Shown: positions 1 to 8,664 of the stretch, in pieces
How positions within the stretch are numbered: position 1 is the first letter of the stretch
Layout: every line of letters begins with the position of its first letter
Assembly (NCBI GenBank): GCA_018222585.1
Contig: JAAFAB010000002.1
Span: 62,001 to 126,000 of the forward strand
From: Paracoccaceae bacterium
GTDB lineage: Bacteria > Pseudomonadota > Alphaproteobacteria > Rhodobacterales > Rhodobacteraceae
Direction: 5' to 3'
Length of the DNA: 64,000 bases
The notes under the pieces: model-generated
Database searches by the model: none
What the model saw: the letters and a program-made list of their open reading frames with translations, nothing else
Told to the model about the DNA's origin: nothing
Translations under genes and position numbers: made by a program

Positions 1-2049
1 CTCGGCGAAGGTCCGGTCTTCGCGGGCCAGCCGCTTCAGCAGCGGGGCCGGGCGCAGGCGGTCTTCGCCGGTCTCCTCCGCCCAGGCAGCAAGGGCGCGG
101 GCGACGGTGCCCAGGCCCTCGCCGTCGGCCCAGTACATCAGCCCGCCGCGCCAGGCCGGGAAGCCGTAGCCATGCACATAGGTCACGTCGATGTCCGAGG
201 GGCGCGCGGCAATCCCCTCGTCCAGGATGCGCGCCGCCTCGTTCACCATCGGGTAGAAGATGCGGGCGCGGATCTCGTCATCGGTGAAGCTGCGCGGCGT
301 GATGCCGAGGCGATCCGAGACATCGGCAATGAGCTGATCCACCTCCGGGTCGGGCCGGGGCGTGCGCCCGTCCTCGTAGAGGTAATAGCCCTTGCCGGTC
401 TTCTGTCCGAAGCGGCCAAGGTCGCAAAGCGCATCGGCCACCGGCAGGGCATAGCCCTGGCCTCGGCGCACCATGCGGGCGACGTCCAGCCCGGCCAGGT
501 CGGCCATCTGGAACGGCCCCATGGCCATGCCGAAGCCAGTGATGACGCGGTCCACCGCCTCGGGGCGGGCGCCCTGCTGCAGCAGTTGTTCCGCCTGGTG
601 GTGGCGTTGCCGCAGGATGCGGTTGCCGACGAAGCCGGGGCAGTTCCCGACGATCACCGCCTGCTTGCCCAGGACGGCGGCAAGTGCCAGCGCCGTGGCC
701 AGGGTGTCGGCGTCCGTCCGTGCGCCGCGCACCACCTCAAGCAGGGTCATCACGTTGGCGGGCGAGAAGAAGTGCAGTCCGACCACGCGCTGCGGGCGCC
801 CGGTCGCGGCCGCCATCTCGTCGATGTCGAGGGACGAGGTATTGGTGGCCAGCACGGCCTCGGGTGCCAACAGGCCGTCGAGATCCCGGAACAACTGCTG
901 CTTCAGCGACATGTCCTCGAAGACGGCCTCGATCACCAGGTCGGCGTCCCGTGCGGCCTCAAGCGTCTGGGCCGGGGTGATGCGGGCCAGGCGCGCCTCG
1001 GCCTCGGAGGGGCTGAGGCGTCCGCGCTTCGCCGAGATCTCGTAGTTCTTGCGGATCCGGTCCAGGCCGGCGGCAAGGCCTTCGGCACTCTTGTCGATCA
1101 GGGTCACGGGAAGGCCCGCGTCGGCAAAGCACATGGCAATGCCGCCGCCCATGGTGCCCGCCCCGATCACCGCGGCGCGGGTGATCTTGCCGGCGGTGCC
1201 GGTCAGGCCTTCGGGCAGCCGGGCGGCGGCGCGTTCAGCGAAGAACAGATGGCGCATCGCGGCGGATTGCGGGCCTTCGCGCAGCCGCTGGAAAAGGGCC
1301 TGTTCGGCCTCTTGCGCTGCGCGCCCCTCTAGCGTGAAGGCATTGCCGATGGCCTCGACCAGCAGGTGTGGCGCCTCGGCGCCCCGGGCGCGCTTAAGCA
1401 GGCGCTCTGCGGCGGCTTCGAAGTCGGCGCGCGGACCCAGGGCCGCGCCGGTGGCGCGCCGCGGCGCGTCGAGAAGTCCACGGGCACAGGCGAGGGCGGC
1501 ACGGCGTAGGTCGGCGTGGTCCGACGCGACCTCGCTGAGCAGACCGATGTCCAGGGCCTCGGCGGCCGAGATGCGCCGGGCGCCGGCGATCAGGTCGAGC
1601 GCGGCGGCGGCGCCGATCACGGCGGGCAGGCGGAAGGTGCCGCCCGCGCCGGGGATCAGGCCCAGCTTGACCTCGGGCAGGCCCAGTTCGGTCCCGGGCG
1701 CCGCGACACGACCCGCGCAGGCCAGGGCCAGTTCGAACCCGGCGCCCAGCACCGGCCCGTGCAGTGCCGCGACCACGGGCTTTGCCATGGCCTCGATCCG
1801 CAGGAACAGCTCGGGGGAGGTCGGTTCGACCGGCGGCGCGGCAAGCTGGCGGATGTCGGCGCCGGCGCAGAAGGTCCGCCCCGTGCCCATCAGGACCACC
1901 CCGCGCAGGCTGTCATCGGCCTCGATCGCGTCCAGTCGGGCCGACAGCGCGGTTCGCACCTCATGGCCCATGGCATTCACCGGCGGATTGTCGATTGCCA
2001 GCACGGCGATCTCGCCGTCGCGCTCGAAGCGCACGTAGTCTTGCGTCAT
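1..2049 (-). CDS. FadJ-like enoyl-CoA hydratase / 3-hydroxyacyl-CoA dehydrogenase (3' end off window)
   Basis: Bifunctional beta-oxidation enzyme: hydrates 2-enoyl-CoA and oxidises the resulting 3-hydroxyacyl-CoA with NAD+. The reading frame starts at an ATG and runs 683 codons to the left edge without a stop, so only a short C-terminal tail is missing (family length is about 700). An N-terminal crotonase domain (about 1-190) shows the CAGADI oxyanion-hole segment and LPEVKLGLIPGAGGT. The dehydrogenase part starts near residue 290 with the Rossmann motif GAGTMGGGIA. It lies one base downstream of the tctA-like stop on the same strand, so it is probably the last gene of the carboxylase/transporter operon. 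Its natural acyl-CoA is unknown. Confidence 0.93.
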   Translation of the reverse strand, partial: MTQDYVRFERDGEIAVLAIDNPPVNAMGHEVRTALSARLDAIEADDSLRGVVLMGTGRTFCAGADIRQLAAPPVEPTSPELFLRIEAMAKPVVAALHGPVLGAGFELALACAGRVAAPGTELGLPEVKLGLIPGAGGTFRLPAVIGAAAALDLIAGARRISAAEALDIGLLSEVASDHADLRRAALACARGLLDAPRRATGAALGPRADFEAAAERLLKRARGAEAPHLLVEAIGNAFTLEGRAAQEAEQALFQRLREGPQSAAMRHLFFAERAAARLPEGLTGTAGKITRAAVIGAGTMGGGIAMCFADAGLPVTLIDKSAEGLAAGLDRIRKNYEISAKRGRLSPSEAEARLARITPAQTLEAARDADLVIEAVFEDMSLKQQLFRDLDGLLAPEAVLATNTSSLDIDEMAAATGRPQRVVGLHFFSPANVMTLLEVVRGARTDADTLATALALAAVLGKQAVIVGNCPGFVGNRILRQRHHQAEQLLQQGARPEAVDRVITGFGMAMGPFQMADLAGLDVARMVRRGQGYALPVADALCDLGRFGQKTGKGYYLYEDGRTPRPDPEVDQLIADVSDRLGITPRSFTDDEIRARIFYPMVNEAARILDEGIAARPSDIDVTYVHGYGFPAWRGGLMYWADGEGLGTVARALAAWAEETGEDRLRPAPLLKRLAREDRTFAE

Positions 2050-2050
2050 G

Positions 2051-3583
2051 TCAGTTGCTTTCAGTTCGTTCCGTTCCGGCGGCCGTTTCGCGGGCCAGCC
2101 GTTTGCGTCGGGCACTCAGGGCCTGCCAGATGGACAGGGCCAGCATCAGCGCGGCGCAGGTCAGCAGCCCGGCGCTGATCGGGCGCTCGACGAAGATTGC
2201 CAGGTCACCGCGCGATACCAGCAGGGCGCGCTTGAAGTGCTCTTCGATCAGCGGCCCCAGGATGAAGCCGAGCAGCACCGGCGCGGTCGGGTAGTTCAAC
2301 ATGTTCATCACCATCCCGATGAGGCCGAAGGCCAGGGTGACGCCGACGTCGAAGCCGTTGCCCCGGACGGAATAGACCCCGATGCAGATCAGGAAGAGCA
2401 TGGTCGGATACAGGATACGGTAGGGCACCGAGAGCAGCCGGATCCAGAGCCCGATCAGCGGCACGTTCAGCACCAGAAGGGCGATGTTGCCGATCCAGAA
2501 ACTGGCCACCAGGCCCCAGAACAGGCGCGGTTGCTGGTCGATGAACTCGGGGCCCGGAATGATGCCGTGGATCATCAGCGCCCCCAGCAGGATCGCCATG
2601 ACCGCATCGCCCGGCACGCCCAGGCTGAGCGTCGGGATGAAGGCCGCCTGTACCGAGGCGTTGTTGGCCGACTCCGGCGCCACGATCCCCTCGACCGCGC
2701 CCTTGCCGAAGCGGGAGGGATCCTTGGCCGCGCGGCGTTCAACCGCATAGGAGACGAAGGTGGCCATCGACGGGCCCGAGCCGGGCAGGGCGCCGATGAT
2801 CGAGCCGATGACGGCGCCGCGCGCCGCCGGCCAGGAGAAGCGCGACCAGTCATCGCGGGTCGGCAGCATCGAACGATAGGTGATGTGCTTGGCCAGCACC
2901 TTCGGGCGCTCGCGGCGGATCAGCATGGTCAGGATCTCGGACACGCCGAAGAGGCCCATGGCGATGGCCACCAGCTGAAAGCCCTCGGCCATCTCGAAGT
3001 ACCCGAAGGTGAAACGCATCTGGCCCGAGTTGATGTCGGTGCCCGGGATGGCCAGCGCCAGGCCCAGGACGACCATGGCCAGCCCCTTCAGCGGCGAACC
3101 GACGCCCAGCGTGGAGGCGGCGATGAGCCCCAGGAACATGGCGGCGAAATACTCGGCCGAGTTGAAGCTGAGGGCCAATTGCGACAGGGCCGGGGTGAAG
3201 AGCATCAGCGCGCAGATGGCGAAGACCCCGCCGGCGAAGCTGGCGATCGAGGTCATGAACAGCGCCACCCCCGCGCGCCCGTTGCGGGCCATGGGATAGC
3301 CGTCAAGGCAGGTGATCGCCGCCGTGGCGGTGCCGGGGATGTTCAACAGGATCGCCGCGGTCGAACTGCCATACTGCGCGCCGTAGAAGATCCCGGCCAG
3401 CATGATCAGGCCGACCATCGGGTCGAGGTAGTAGGTCAGCGGCAGCAGCATCGAGATTGCGGTCAGCGCTCCGAGGCCCGGGAGCACGCCGACGAAGGTG
3501 CCGACGGTGACGCCGATGAAGCAGAACATGAGGGCGTCCAGGCTGAGGGCCGCCGAGAAGCCTTGCAAGAGAGAGTCGAGCAT
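2051..3583 (-). CDS. tctA: Tripartite tricarboxylate transporter large permease, TctA family
   Basis: Large membrane subunit (510 aa) of a tripartite tricarboxylate transporter (TTT), which takes up carboxylates delivered by a periplasmic binding protein. The protein is a string of about 12 hydrophobic segments with the family hallmark near residues 30-90 (GVLPGLGALTAISMLLPLTY, then FYGAQYGSSTAAILLNIPGT) and a second conserved region around ALPGSGPSMATFVSYA. Length is normal for TctA. It sits 7 bp downstream of tctB and 1 bp before the FadJ-like gene, so all four genes on this strand look co-transcribed. TTT substrates (citrate, aromatic or dicarboxylic acids) cannot be told from the permease. 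Confidence 0.95.
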   Translation of the reverse strand: MLDSLLQGFSAALSLDALMFCFIGVTVGTFVGVLPGLGALTAISMLLPLTYYLDPMVGLIMLAGIFYGAQYGSSTAAILLNIPGTATAAITCLDGYPMARNGRAGVALFMTSIASFAGGVFAICALMLFTPALSQLALSFNSAEYFAAMFLGLIAASTLGVGSPLKGLAMVVLGLALAIPGTDINSGQMRFTFGYFEMAEGFQLVAIAMGLFGVSEILTMLIRRERPKVLAKHITYRSMLPTRDDWSRFSWPAARGAVIGSIIGALPGSGPSMATFVSYAVERRAAKDPSRFGKGAVEGIVAPESANNASVQAAFIPTLSLGVPGDAVMAILLGALMIHGIIPGPEFIDQQPRLFWGLVASFWIGNIALLVLNVPLIGLWIRLLSVPYRILYPTMLFLICIGVYSVRGNGFDVGVTLAFGLIGMVMNMLNYPTAPVLLGFILGPLIEEHFKRALLVSRGDLAIFVERPISAGLLTCAALMLALSIWQALSARRKRLARETAAGTERTESN

Positions 3584-3590
3584 GTCGCGG

Positions 3591-4034
3591 TCACCACCAG
3601 AAGGGATTGAGGGAGATGCGCAACCCGAGGACGAAGATCAGGTATCCCAGGGCTGCAATCACCAGCCCGGCGAGCGCGGCGCGCAGCGGGCGGAACGGGG
3701 CATCTGCGATTGCCGCCAGCACGACGACCCCCAGGGTCGCGGGGATGAGGCCAAGGGGCCGGGCCGCGGCGGCGAAGAACAGCATCGACGCCGAGACCGC
3801 CAGCACCGGGCGCCAGCTGAAGGGAAAGGGCCTGCGGGCGGCGAAGCCGCTCTCGATCACCAGGCCTGCGGAAAATCCGATCAGCGCCACGCCGATGGCG
3901 ACCGGCATGTAGCCGGGCCCCATCCGTTTCAGCGATCCCAGGGAAAGTTCGCTGCCCTTGAGAACCATGAAGGCCCCCAGAGCACCAATCGACAGTGCGG
4001 CCAGAAGCTCTGGCCAGTTGATTTGTCTCGACAT
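3591..4034 (-). CDS. tctB: Tripartite tricarboxylate transporter small permease, TctB family
   Basis: Small membrane subunit of the TTT transporter, 147 aa with four predicted hydrophobic helices (about 10-30, 45-60, 75-110, 118-140). It is poorly conserved in sequence, as TctB proteins are, but its size, topology and position directly before tctA make the call secure. A strong ribosome-binding site (GGAGGAG) precedes the ATG. The gene begins 24 bp after the carboxylase stop. The matching binding protein is encoded divergently at 7608-8588, so the transporter genes are split across the control region. Confidence 0.88.
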   Translation of the reverse strand: MSRQINWPELLAALSIGALGAFMVLKGSELSLGSLKRMGPGYMPVAIGVALIGFSAGLVIESGFAARRPFPFSWRPVLAVSASMLFFAAAARPLGLIPATLGVVVLAAIADAPFRPLRAALAGLVIAALGYLIFVLGLRISLNPFWW

Positions 4035-4058
4035 GTTCGGCTCCTCCCCAAGCCGCTC

Positions 4059-7000
4059 TTACCAGGCGTCGATCATTGGACGCTTCGAGTGCTTCGGCAG
4101 GCGCGCCTCGGGCACCGCCTGCATGGCGCGGGCCAGGGCCGAGCGGGTCTCTGCCGGGTCGATCACCGCGTCGATGCTGAGGAAGGGCGCGATGTTGACC
4201 GCCTTGCCCACCTCGTACATTTCCGCCACGATCTCCTGGTAGCGCGCTTCCCGCGCGCTTTCGTCCGCGATCGCCTCAAGCTCCCTGCGGAAGCCGAGCC
4301 GTGCCGCGCCCTCCAGTCCCATGGCGCCGAACTCTCCGGAAGGCCAGCTCAGCGTCATCTGGCTGCTTTCGTGGAAACTGCCCCCCGCCATGGCCATTGC
4401 GCCAAGACCGTAGGCCTTGCGCAGGATGACCGAGAAGAACGGCGTGTTCAGGCTGGCCCCGACCAGGAACAGGCGGCTGAAATGGCGCACGTTGGCCCGC
4501 GTCTCGGCATCCGGTCCCACCATGAAGCCGGGGGTGTCGATCAAGCTGATCACCGGCAGGTCGAAGGCATCGCAAAGCTGCAGGAACCGCGCCGCCTTGT
4601 CGGCTTCGTCGCGGTCCACCGCGCCGCCATTCACGGCCGCCACATTGGCCAGGATGCCGCAGGGTTTGCCCTCGATCCGTGCCAGGGCGGTGACCAGGGC
4701 CGGGCCGAAGCCGGCGCGCAGTTCCAGCACGCTGTCGCGGTCGGCCAGGGTTTCGATCAGCGGGCGCACGTCGTAGGCGCGCTTGCGATCCTCGGGCACG
4801 GCACCGCGCAGCTGGCGGGTGTCATTGGCCTCCCAGCTGTCGATCGGCCCCTGGAAGTAGGACAGGTACTTGCGGGCCGCCTCGGTGGCCTCCTGCTCGT
4901 CCGCGACCAGGATGTCGATCACGCCGTTGCGGCTGTGCACCGAGGTCGGGCCGACCTCTTCGGGACGGAAGACGCCCAGGCCGGCGCCCTCGATCATCGC
5001 CGGGCCGCCCATGCCGATATTGGCATCCTCGGTGGCGATCACCACGTCGCAGACGCCAAGCACGGCAGCATTGCCGGCAAAGCAGCGCCCCGAGACGATG
5101 CCCACCATCGGCGCCACGCCCGAGTGCCTGGCGAGTTGCCAGAAGGTCGGGTTGGCCAGGTTCACGCCGGGCCGGTTGTCGGTGTCGCCGGGCCGCCCGC
5201 CGCCGCCTTCGGCGTAGACCACCACCGGCAGGGCCGCGCGTTCGGCGACCTTCAGCAGCCGGTCCGTCTTGCGGTGACCGATGTTGCCCTGGGTGCCGGC
5301 AAACACCGTGTAGTCGTAGGACATCACCGCGGCGCGGCCCTTCTCCGCGCCGAAGGTGTCGGCGTTGATCGTGCCGATGCCGGCCACCAGGCCGTCGGCC
5401 GGGCTGATCTTGCGCAGGTGCTCCTCTGGGTGGCGGCTGCGTTGCGCGGCAACGGCCAGCGCGCCGTACTCCACGAAGCTGCCGCTGTCGCAAAGGTCGT
5501 CGATATTCTCACGCGCGGTGCGCTTGCCCTTGTCGTGGCGGCGCGCCACCGCCTCGGGGCGCGCAGCGTCCAGACCGCTGTCGCGCCGCGCCAGGGCCTC
5601 GGCCAGGTCAGGCCGGATCCGGTCAGGGTCGAAGGCGGCTTCCTCGCTGCGTGCCGCACCGGCGATCTCGCCCGGCTCGACCACGACCAGCGCATCGCCT
5701 GTCGAGACGACCTCGCCCGCGCACGCAAGGCGGCGCACATGGCCCGCCACATCCGCGGTGACCACATGCTCCATCTTCATGGCTTCCAGGACGGCGACCG
5801 GTGTGCCCAGGGCGACCGGTTCCCCCTCTTCCACCAGCAGCGAGACCAGCACCCCGCCCATGGGGGCCGCGATACCGGCTAGGCCGTCCCCGACCTCGGC
5901 CCCGGTCGGAGCTGTCGCGACAGGGCTGTCCGAAACGCCGCGGTGGCTTTGGGCCGGGGCCGGCGCGCGAACGAGTTCAGCGACCCGGTCATCAACCATC
6001 CGGGTGGTGACGGCCCCGGTATCGACCTCGTCGAGCGCCAGCAGCTTGCGCAGGAAGCCGATGTTGGTCTCGACCCCGGCGATCAGGAAGTCGGACAGCG
6101 CGCGGTCCAGGCGCTGACGCAGCGACGCCCAGTCATGGCCGCGAACGATGACCTTGGCCAGCAGCGAGTCATAGAAGGGAGAGAGCGTCAGACCTGCATA
6201 GCCGGAGCCGTCGATGCGCAGGCCGGGGCCCGTCGGCACCTCGTAGGAGGTGATCGTGCCATCGGCGATCCGGGCCATGCCGTCCTCGGACATGATCTCG
6301 GCATTGACGCGGGCCTGCACGGCGAACCCGCGGGGCGCAGGCAGGCTGTCCTGGGACAGGCCCAGATCGGCAAGGGTCTCTCCGGCGCAGACACGGATCT
6401 GTGCCGCGACCAGGTCGATGTCCATGATCTCTTCGGTCACCGTGTGTTCGACCTGGATGCGGGGGTTCACCTCGATGAAGGCGTAGTCTCCGCGGTCCTC
6501 GTCGACCAGGTATTCGACGGTGGCGAGGCCACGGTAGTTCACCGCGGCGGCCATGCGCACGGCATCTTCCTGCATGGCTTGGGTCAGGGCCTCGGGCACC
6601 CAGGGACTGGGCGCGATCTCGAGAAGCTTCTGGTTGCGCCGCTGAACGGTGCATTCGCGGTTCCACAGATGGACGATGCCGCCCTGTCCGTCGCCCAGGA
6701 CCTGCACCTCGATGTGGCGTGCGCGCTCGATCAGCCGTTCCATGTAGAGCGCGTCGTCGCCGAAAGCGGACTTCGCCTCGGCGCGGCAGCTCTTGATGGC
6801 TGCGTCCAGGTCTTCCGCCTGCCGCACCGTCCGGATGCCGCGACCACCGCCACCCGACACGGCCTTGACCATCACCGCGGTCCCTGCGGGCTGCGAAGTG
6901 AAGAAGGCCAGCGCATCCTCGGTCGAAGTCACGGCCTCGAGCCCCTCGACCACGGGAACGGCAAGCGATACCGCAAGGGCGCGGGCACGGGCCTTGTCGC

Positions 7001-7355
7001 CCAGCCGGGCCAGGCTGTCGGGCAGCGGGCCCACGAAGGTGATCCCCGCCTCCTCGCACTGGCGCGCGAAGGTGGCGTTCTCGGAGAGGAAGCCGTAGCC
7101 GGGGTGGACAAAATCACAGTCGGCGGAACGGGCCGCGTCAACGACTGCGTCGATGTCGAGATAGGCCAGTGCTCCGCGCCCGGGGATGAGTAGCGATTCA
7201 TTGGCTGCGGTCACATGGGCTGCAGACCTGTCATCTTCGGGGTGAATCGCCACGCTGATGATGCCGAGCTCGGCACAGGCCCGTGCCACGCGAATCGCGA
7301 TCTCACCCCGATTCGCGATCAGGAGTTTCTTTCCGGACAGACTTTTTTCCTTCAA
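4059..7355 (-). CDS. Single-chain biotin-dependent acyl-CoA carboxylase (BC-BCCP-CT fusion)
   Basis: A 1098-aa multidomain carboxylase that should biotinylate itself and carboxylate an acyl-CoA using ATP and bicarbonate. Domain order: biotin carboxylase (about 8-455, starting LLIANRGEIAIRVA, ATP-grasp loop KAVSGGGGRGI), biotin carrier domain (about 490-565, biotin site EAMKMEH), then fused N- and C-terminal carboxyltransferase halves (about 600-1090). This architecture and length match the single-chain long-chain acyl-CoA carboxylases described from Rhodopseudomonas palustris and Mycobacterium avium. It is not the two-subunit propionyl-CoA enzyme, which is encoded separately in this window. 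The chosen start is TTG, preceded by AGGAG at a spacing of 7, because the first ATG would remove conserved sequence. It leads the minus-strand operon with tctB, tctA and a FadJ-like gene. The acyl-CoA substrate is unknown. Confidence 0.93.
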   Translation of the reverse strand: MKEKSLSGKKLLIANRGEIAIRVARACAELGIISVAIHPEDDRSAAHVTAANESLLIPGRGALAYLDIDAVVDAARSADCDFVHPGYGFLSENATFARQCEEAGITFVGPLPDSLARLGDKARARALAVSLAVPVVEGLEAVTSTEDALAFFTSQPAGTAVMVKAVSGGGGRGIRTVRQAEDLDAAIKSCRAEAKSAFGDDALYMERLIERARHIEVQVLGDGQGGIVHLWNRECTVQRRNQKLLEIAPSPWVPEALTQAMQEDAVRMAAAVNYRGLATVEYLVDEDRGDYAFIEVNPRIQVEHTVTEEIMDIDLVAAQIRVCAGETLADLGLSQDSLPAPRGFAVQARVNAEIMSEDGMARIADGTITSYEVPTGPGLRIDGSGYAGLTLSPFYDSLLAKVIVRGHDWASLRQRLDRALSDFLIAGVETNIGFLRKLLALDEVDTGAVTTRMVDDRVAELVRAPAPAQSHRGVSDSPVATAPTGAEVGDGLAGIAAPMGGVLVSLLVEEGEPVALGTPVAVLEAMKMEHVVTADVAGHVRRLACAGEVVSTGDALVVVEPGEIAGAARSEEAAFDPDRIRPDLAEALARRDSGLDAARPEAVARRHDKGKRTARENIDDLCDSGSFVEYGALAVAAQRSRHPEEHLRKISPADGLVAGIGTINADTFGAEKGRAAVMSYDYTVFAGTQGNIGHRKTDRLLKVAERAALPVVVYAEGGGGRPGDTDNRPGVNLANPTFWQLARHSGVAPMVGIVSGRCFAGNAAVLGVCDVVIATEDANIGMGGPAMIEGAGLGVFRPEEVGPTSVHSRNGVIDILVADEQEATEAARKYLSYFQGPIDSWEANDTRQLRGAVPEDRKRAYDVRPLIETLADRDSVLELRAGFGPALVTALARIEGKPCGILANVAAVNGGAVDRDEADKAARFLQLCDAFDLPVISLIDTPGFMVGPDAETRANVRHFSRLFLVGASLNTPFFSVILRKAYGLGAMAMAGGSFHESSQMTLSWPSGEFGAMGLEGAARLGFRRELEAIADESAREARYQEIVAEMYEVGKAVNIAPFLSIDAVIDPAETRSALARAMQAVPEARLPKHSKRPMIDAW

Positions 7356-7428
7356 GTTTCAGCTCCTGGCAGGCGGTTTTCGTCATTGGTTGCGAACATG
7401 CTATCTCCCCCAATTCGTTCTTTTGAAT

Positions 7429-7442
7429 AGAACATATGGTCT
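7429..7442. promoter_or_regulatory. Near-palindromic operator box 1 (candidate IclR site)
   Basis: The box AGAACATATGGTCT is a dyad with 12 of 14 positions symmetric. It lies 74 bp upstream of the carboxylase start in the divergent control region. A second copy with one base changed lies 130 bp away at 7559-7572. Repeated dyads between divergent catabolic genes fit the binding mode of the IclR regulator encoded at 11069, but binding is inferred. Confidence 0.6.
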
Positions 7443-7539
7443 GAACTCGCCGCAAGAGCTATGTTTGGACATCTGGCGCTTTCGCGGGAAGATTTCAGTA
7501 TTCTCCCTGAATTTCCGAACCAAAGGGCATTGCCAGACG

Positions 7540-7553
7540 AGAAGATATGGTTA
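7540..7553. promoter_or_regulatory. Degenerate operator box (third copy)
   Basis: AGAAGATATGGTTA matches box 1 at 11 of 14 positions and lies 19 bp before box 2 on the same face of the sequence. It may be a weaker site that helps cooperative binding, or chance similarity in an AT-richer stretch. Confidence 0.35.
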
Positions 7554-7558
7554 TTTTC

Positions 7559-7572
7559 AGAACATGTGGTCT
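7559..7572. promoter_or_regulatory. Near-palindromic operator box 2 (candidate IclR site)
   Basis: AGAACATGTGGTCT differs from box 1 at a single central base, and the G after the box is also conserved. It ends 35 bp upstream of the tctC start codon, overlapping where the RNA polymerase or leader would lie. The 252-bp divergent gap (7356-7607) holds no gene and is clearly more AT-rich than its surroundings, as expected of a control region. Confidence 0.6.
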
Positions 7573-7607
7573 GTCAAAAGGACCATCTTGAGAATTTGGG
7601 AGGAACC

Positions 7608-8588
7608 ATGAAATCTTCGAAGACGCTCGCCCTTGGCCTTGCCCTTGGGCTTTCAACCGCATCCCTCGGACACGCCCAGGACTACCCGAGCGAGCCCATC
7701 AAGGTGCTGGTCGGCTTCAGCGCCGGCAGCTCGATCGACACTGTGGCCCGCATCATGGCCGAGAAGCTGACGGAGTCGCTGGGACAGCCGGTCGTGGTCG
7801 AGAACCGCACCGGGGCCAACGGGATGCTGGCGGCGACCGCCGTGGCCCAGGCCGATCCCGACGGCCACACTGTGCTGTTCTCGAACTCGAGCTCGATCAC
7901 CGTGAACCCGACGCTGTTCAAGGACATCCAGTATCAGCCGCTTGAGGATTTCGCACCGATCACAAAGGTCGTCGAAACGCCGTTCATCCTGGTTACCAAC
8001 CCCGAAAATGCCCGTACCGAGGGCGTGACGGATGTCGCGTCGCTGGTCGAGACCGCCCGCGCCGCACCGGGGGATCTGTCCTATGGCTCGGCCGGGATCG
8101 GCAACCTGATTCACCTCGCCACAGAACTGCTGGCGCAGAAGACCGGCACCGAGATGACCCACATTCCCTACAAGGGTGCGGCGCCGATGGAGGTCGGGCT
8201 GCTCTCGGGTGAGATCGATCTGGCCTTCGACACACCCTCGGGAATGCCCCAGATCGACGCAGGCCGACTGACCGCGCTGGCGGTGTCTGGGCCGGATCGC
8301 TGGCCTGGCCTGCCCGACACGCCGACGATGATGGAAGCCGGGATCGATGGCTTCAACGTGACCTTCTGGACCGGTGTCTTCATGCCGGACGGCACTGATC
8401 CCGCCATCGTCCAGACCTTCTACGACGCCATCGTAAGTGCGACCGAAGATCCCGACACCCGCGCCAAGCTGGAGCTGCAGGGCCGTCCGGTGGTGCCGAC
8501 CCCCGAGGACTTCCGCAGCCAGATCGAGGTCGAGACCGAGACCGCCGCGGAGATCATCAAGTCGGCAAACATCGTCGTCGGCCAGTAA
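7608..8588 (+). CDS. tctC: Tripartite tricarboxylate transporter substrate-binding protein (TctC/Bug family)
   Basis: Periplasmic binding protein of 326 aa that captures the carboxylate for the TctA/TctB permease. The N-terminus is a Sec signal peptide (two lysines, then a leucine/alanine-rich core, cleavage near GHAQD). The mature part begins YPSEPIKVLVGFSAGSSIDT, the usual Bug-family opening, and retains the VVVENRTGANG and PYKGAAP segments. I chose the ATG at 7608 because GGGAGGA sits just before it and the signal peptide begins there; an upstream in-frame extension has no homology features. It is divergent from the rest of the transporter and 76 bp before the acyl-CoA synthetase gene. Confidence 0.94.
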   Translation: MKSSKTLALGLALGLSTASLGHAQDYPSEPIKVLVGFSAGSSIDTVARIMAEKLTESLGQPVVVENRTGANGMLAATAVAQADPDGHTVLFSNSSSITVNPTLFKDIQYQPLEDFAPITKVVETPFILVTNPENARTEGVTDVASLVETARAAPGDLSYGSAGIGNLIHLATELLAQKTGTEMTHIPYKGAAPMEVGLLSGEIDLAFDTPSGMPQIDAGRLTALAVSGPDRWPGLPDTPTMMEAGIDGFNVTFWTGVFMPDGTDPAIVQTFYDAIVSATEDPDTRAKLELQGRPVVPTPEDFRSQIEVETETAAEIIKSANIVVGQ

Positions 8589-8664
8589 ACCCGACGGCTG
8601 TTTCAGTGCGCGGCCGGCTGGGGTCGGCCGCGCAAGACACTCCGCCAAAGAACAGAGATACCAG

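Noticed and set aside
2048-5882. Long open frames on the plus strand opposite tctA, tctB and the carboxylase
   Set aside because: They are antisense to well-supported genes, have low-complexity R/A/G/Q-rich translations and no homology features; typical high-GC shadows.
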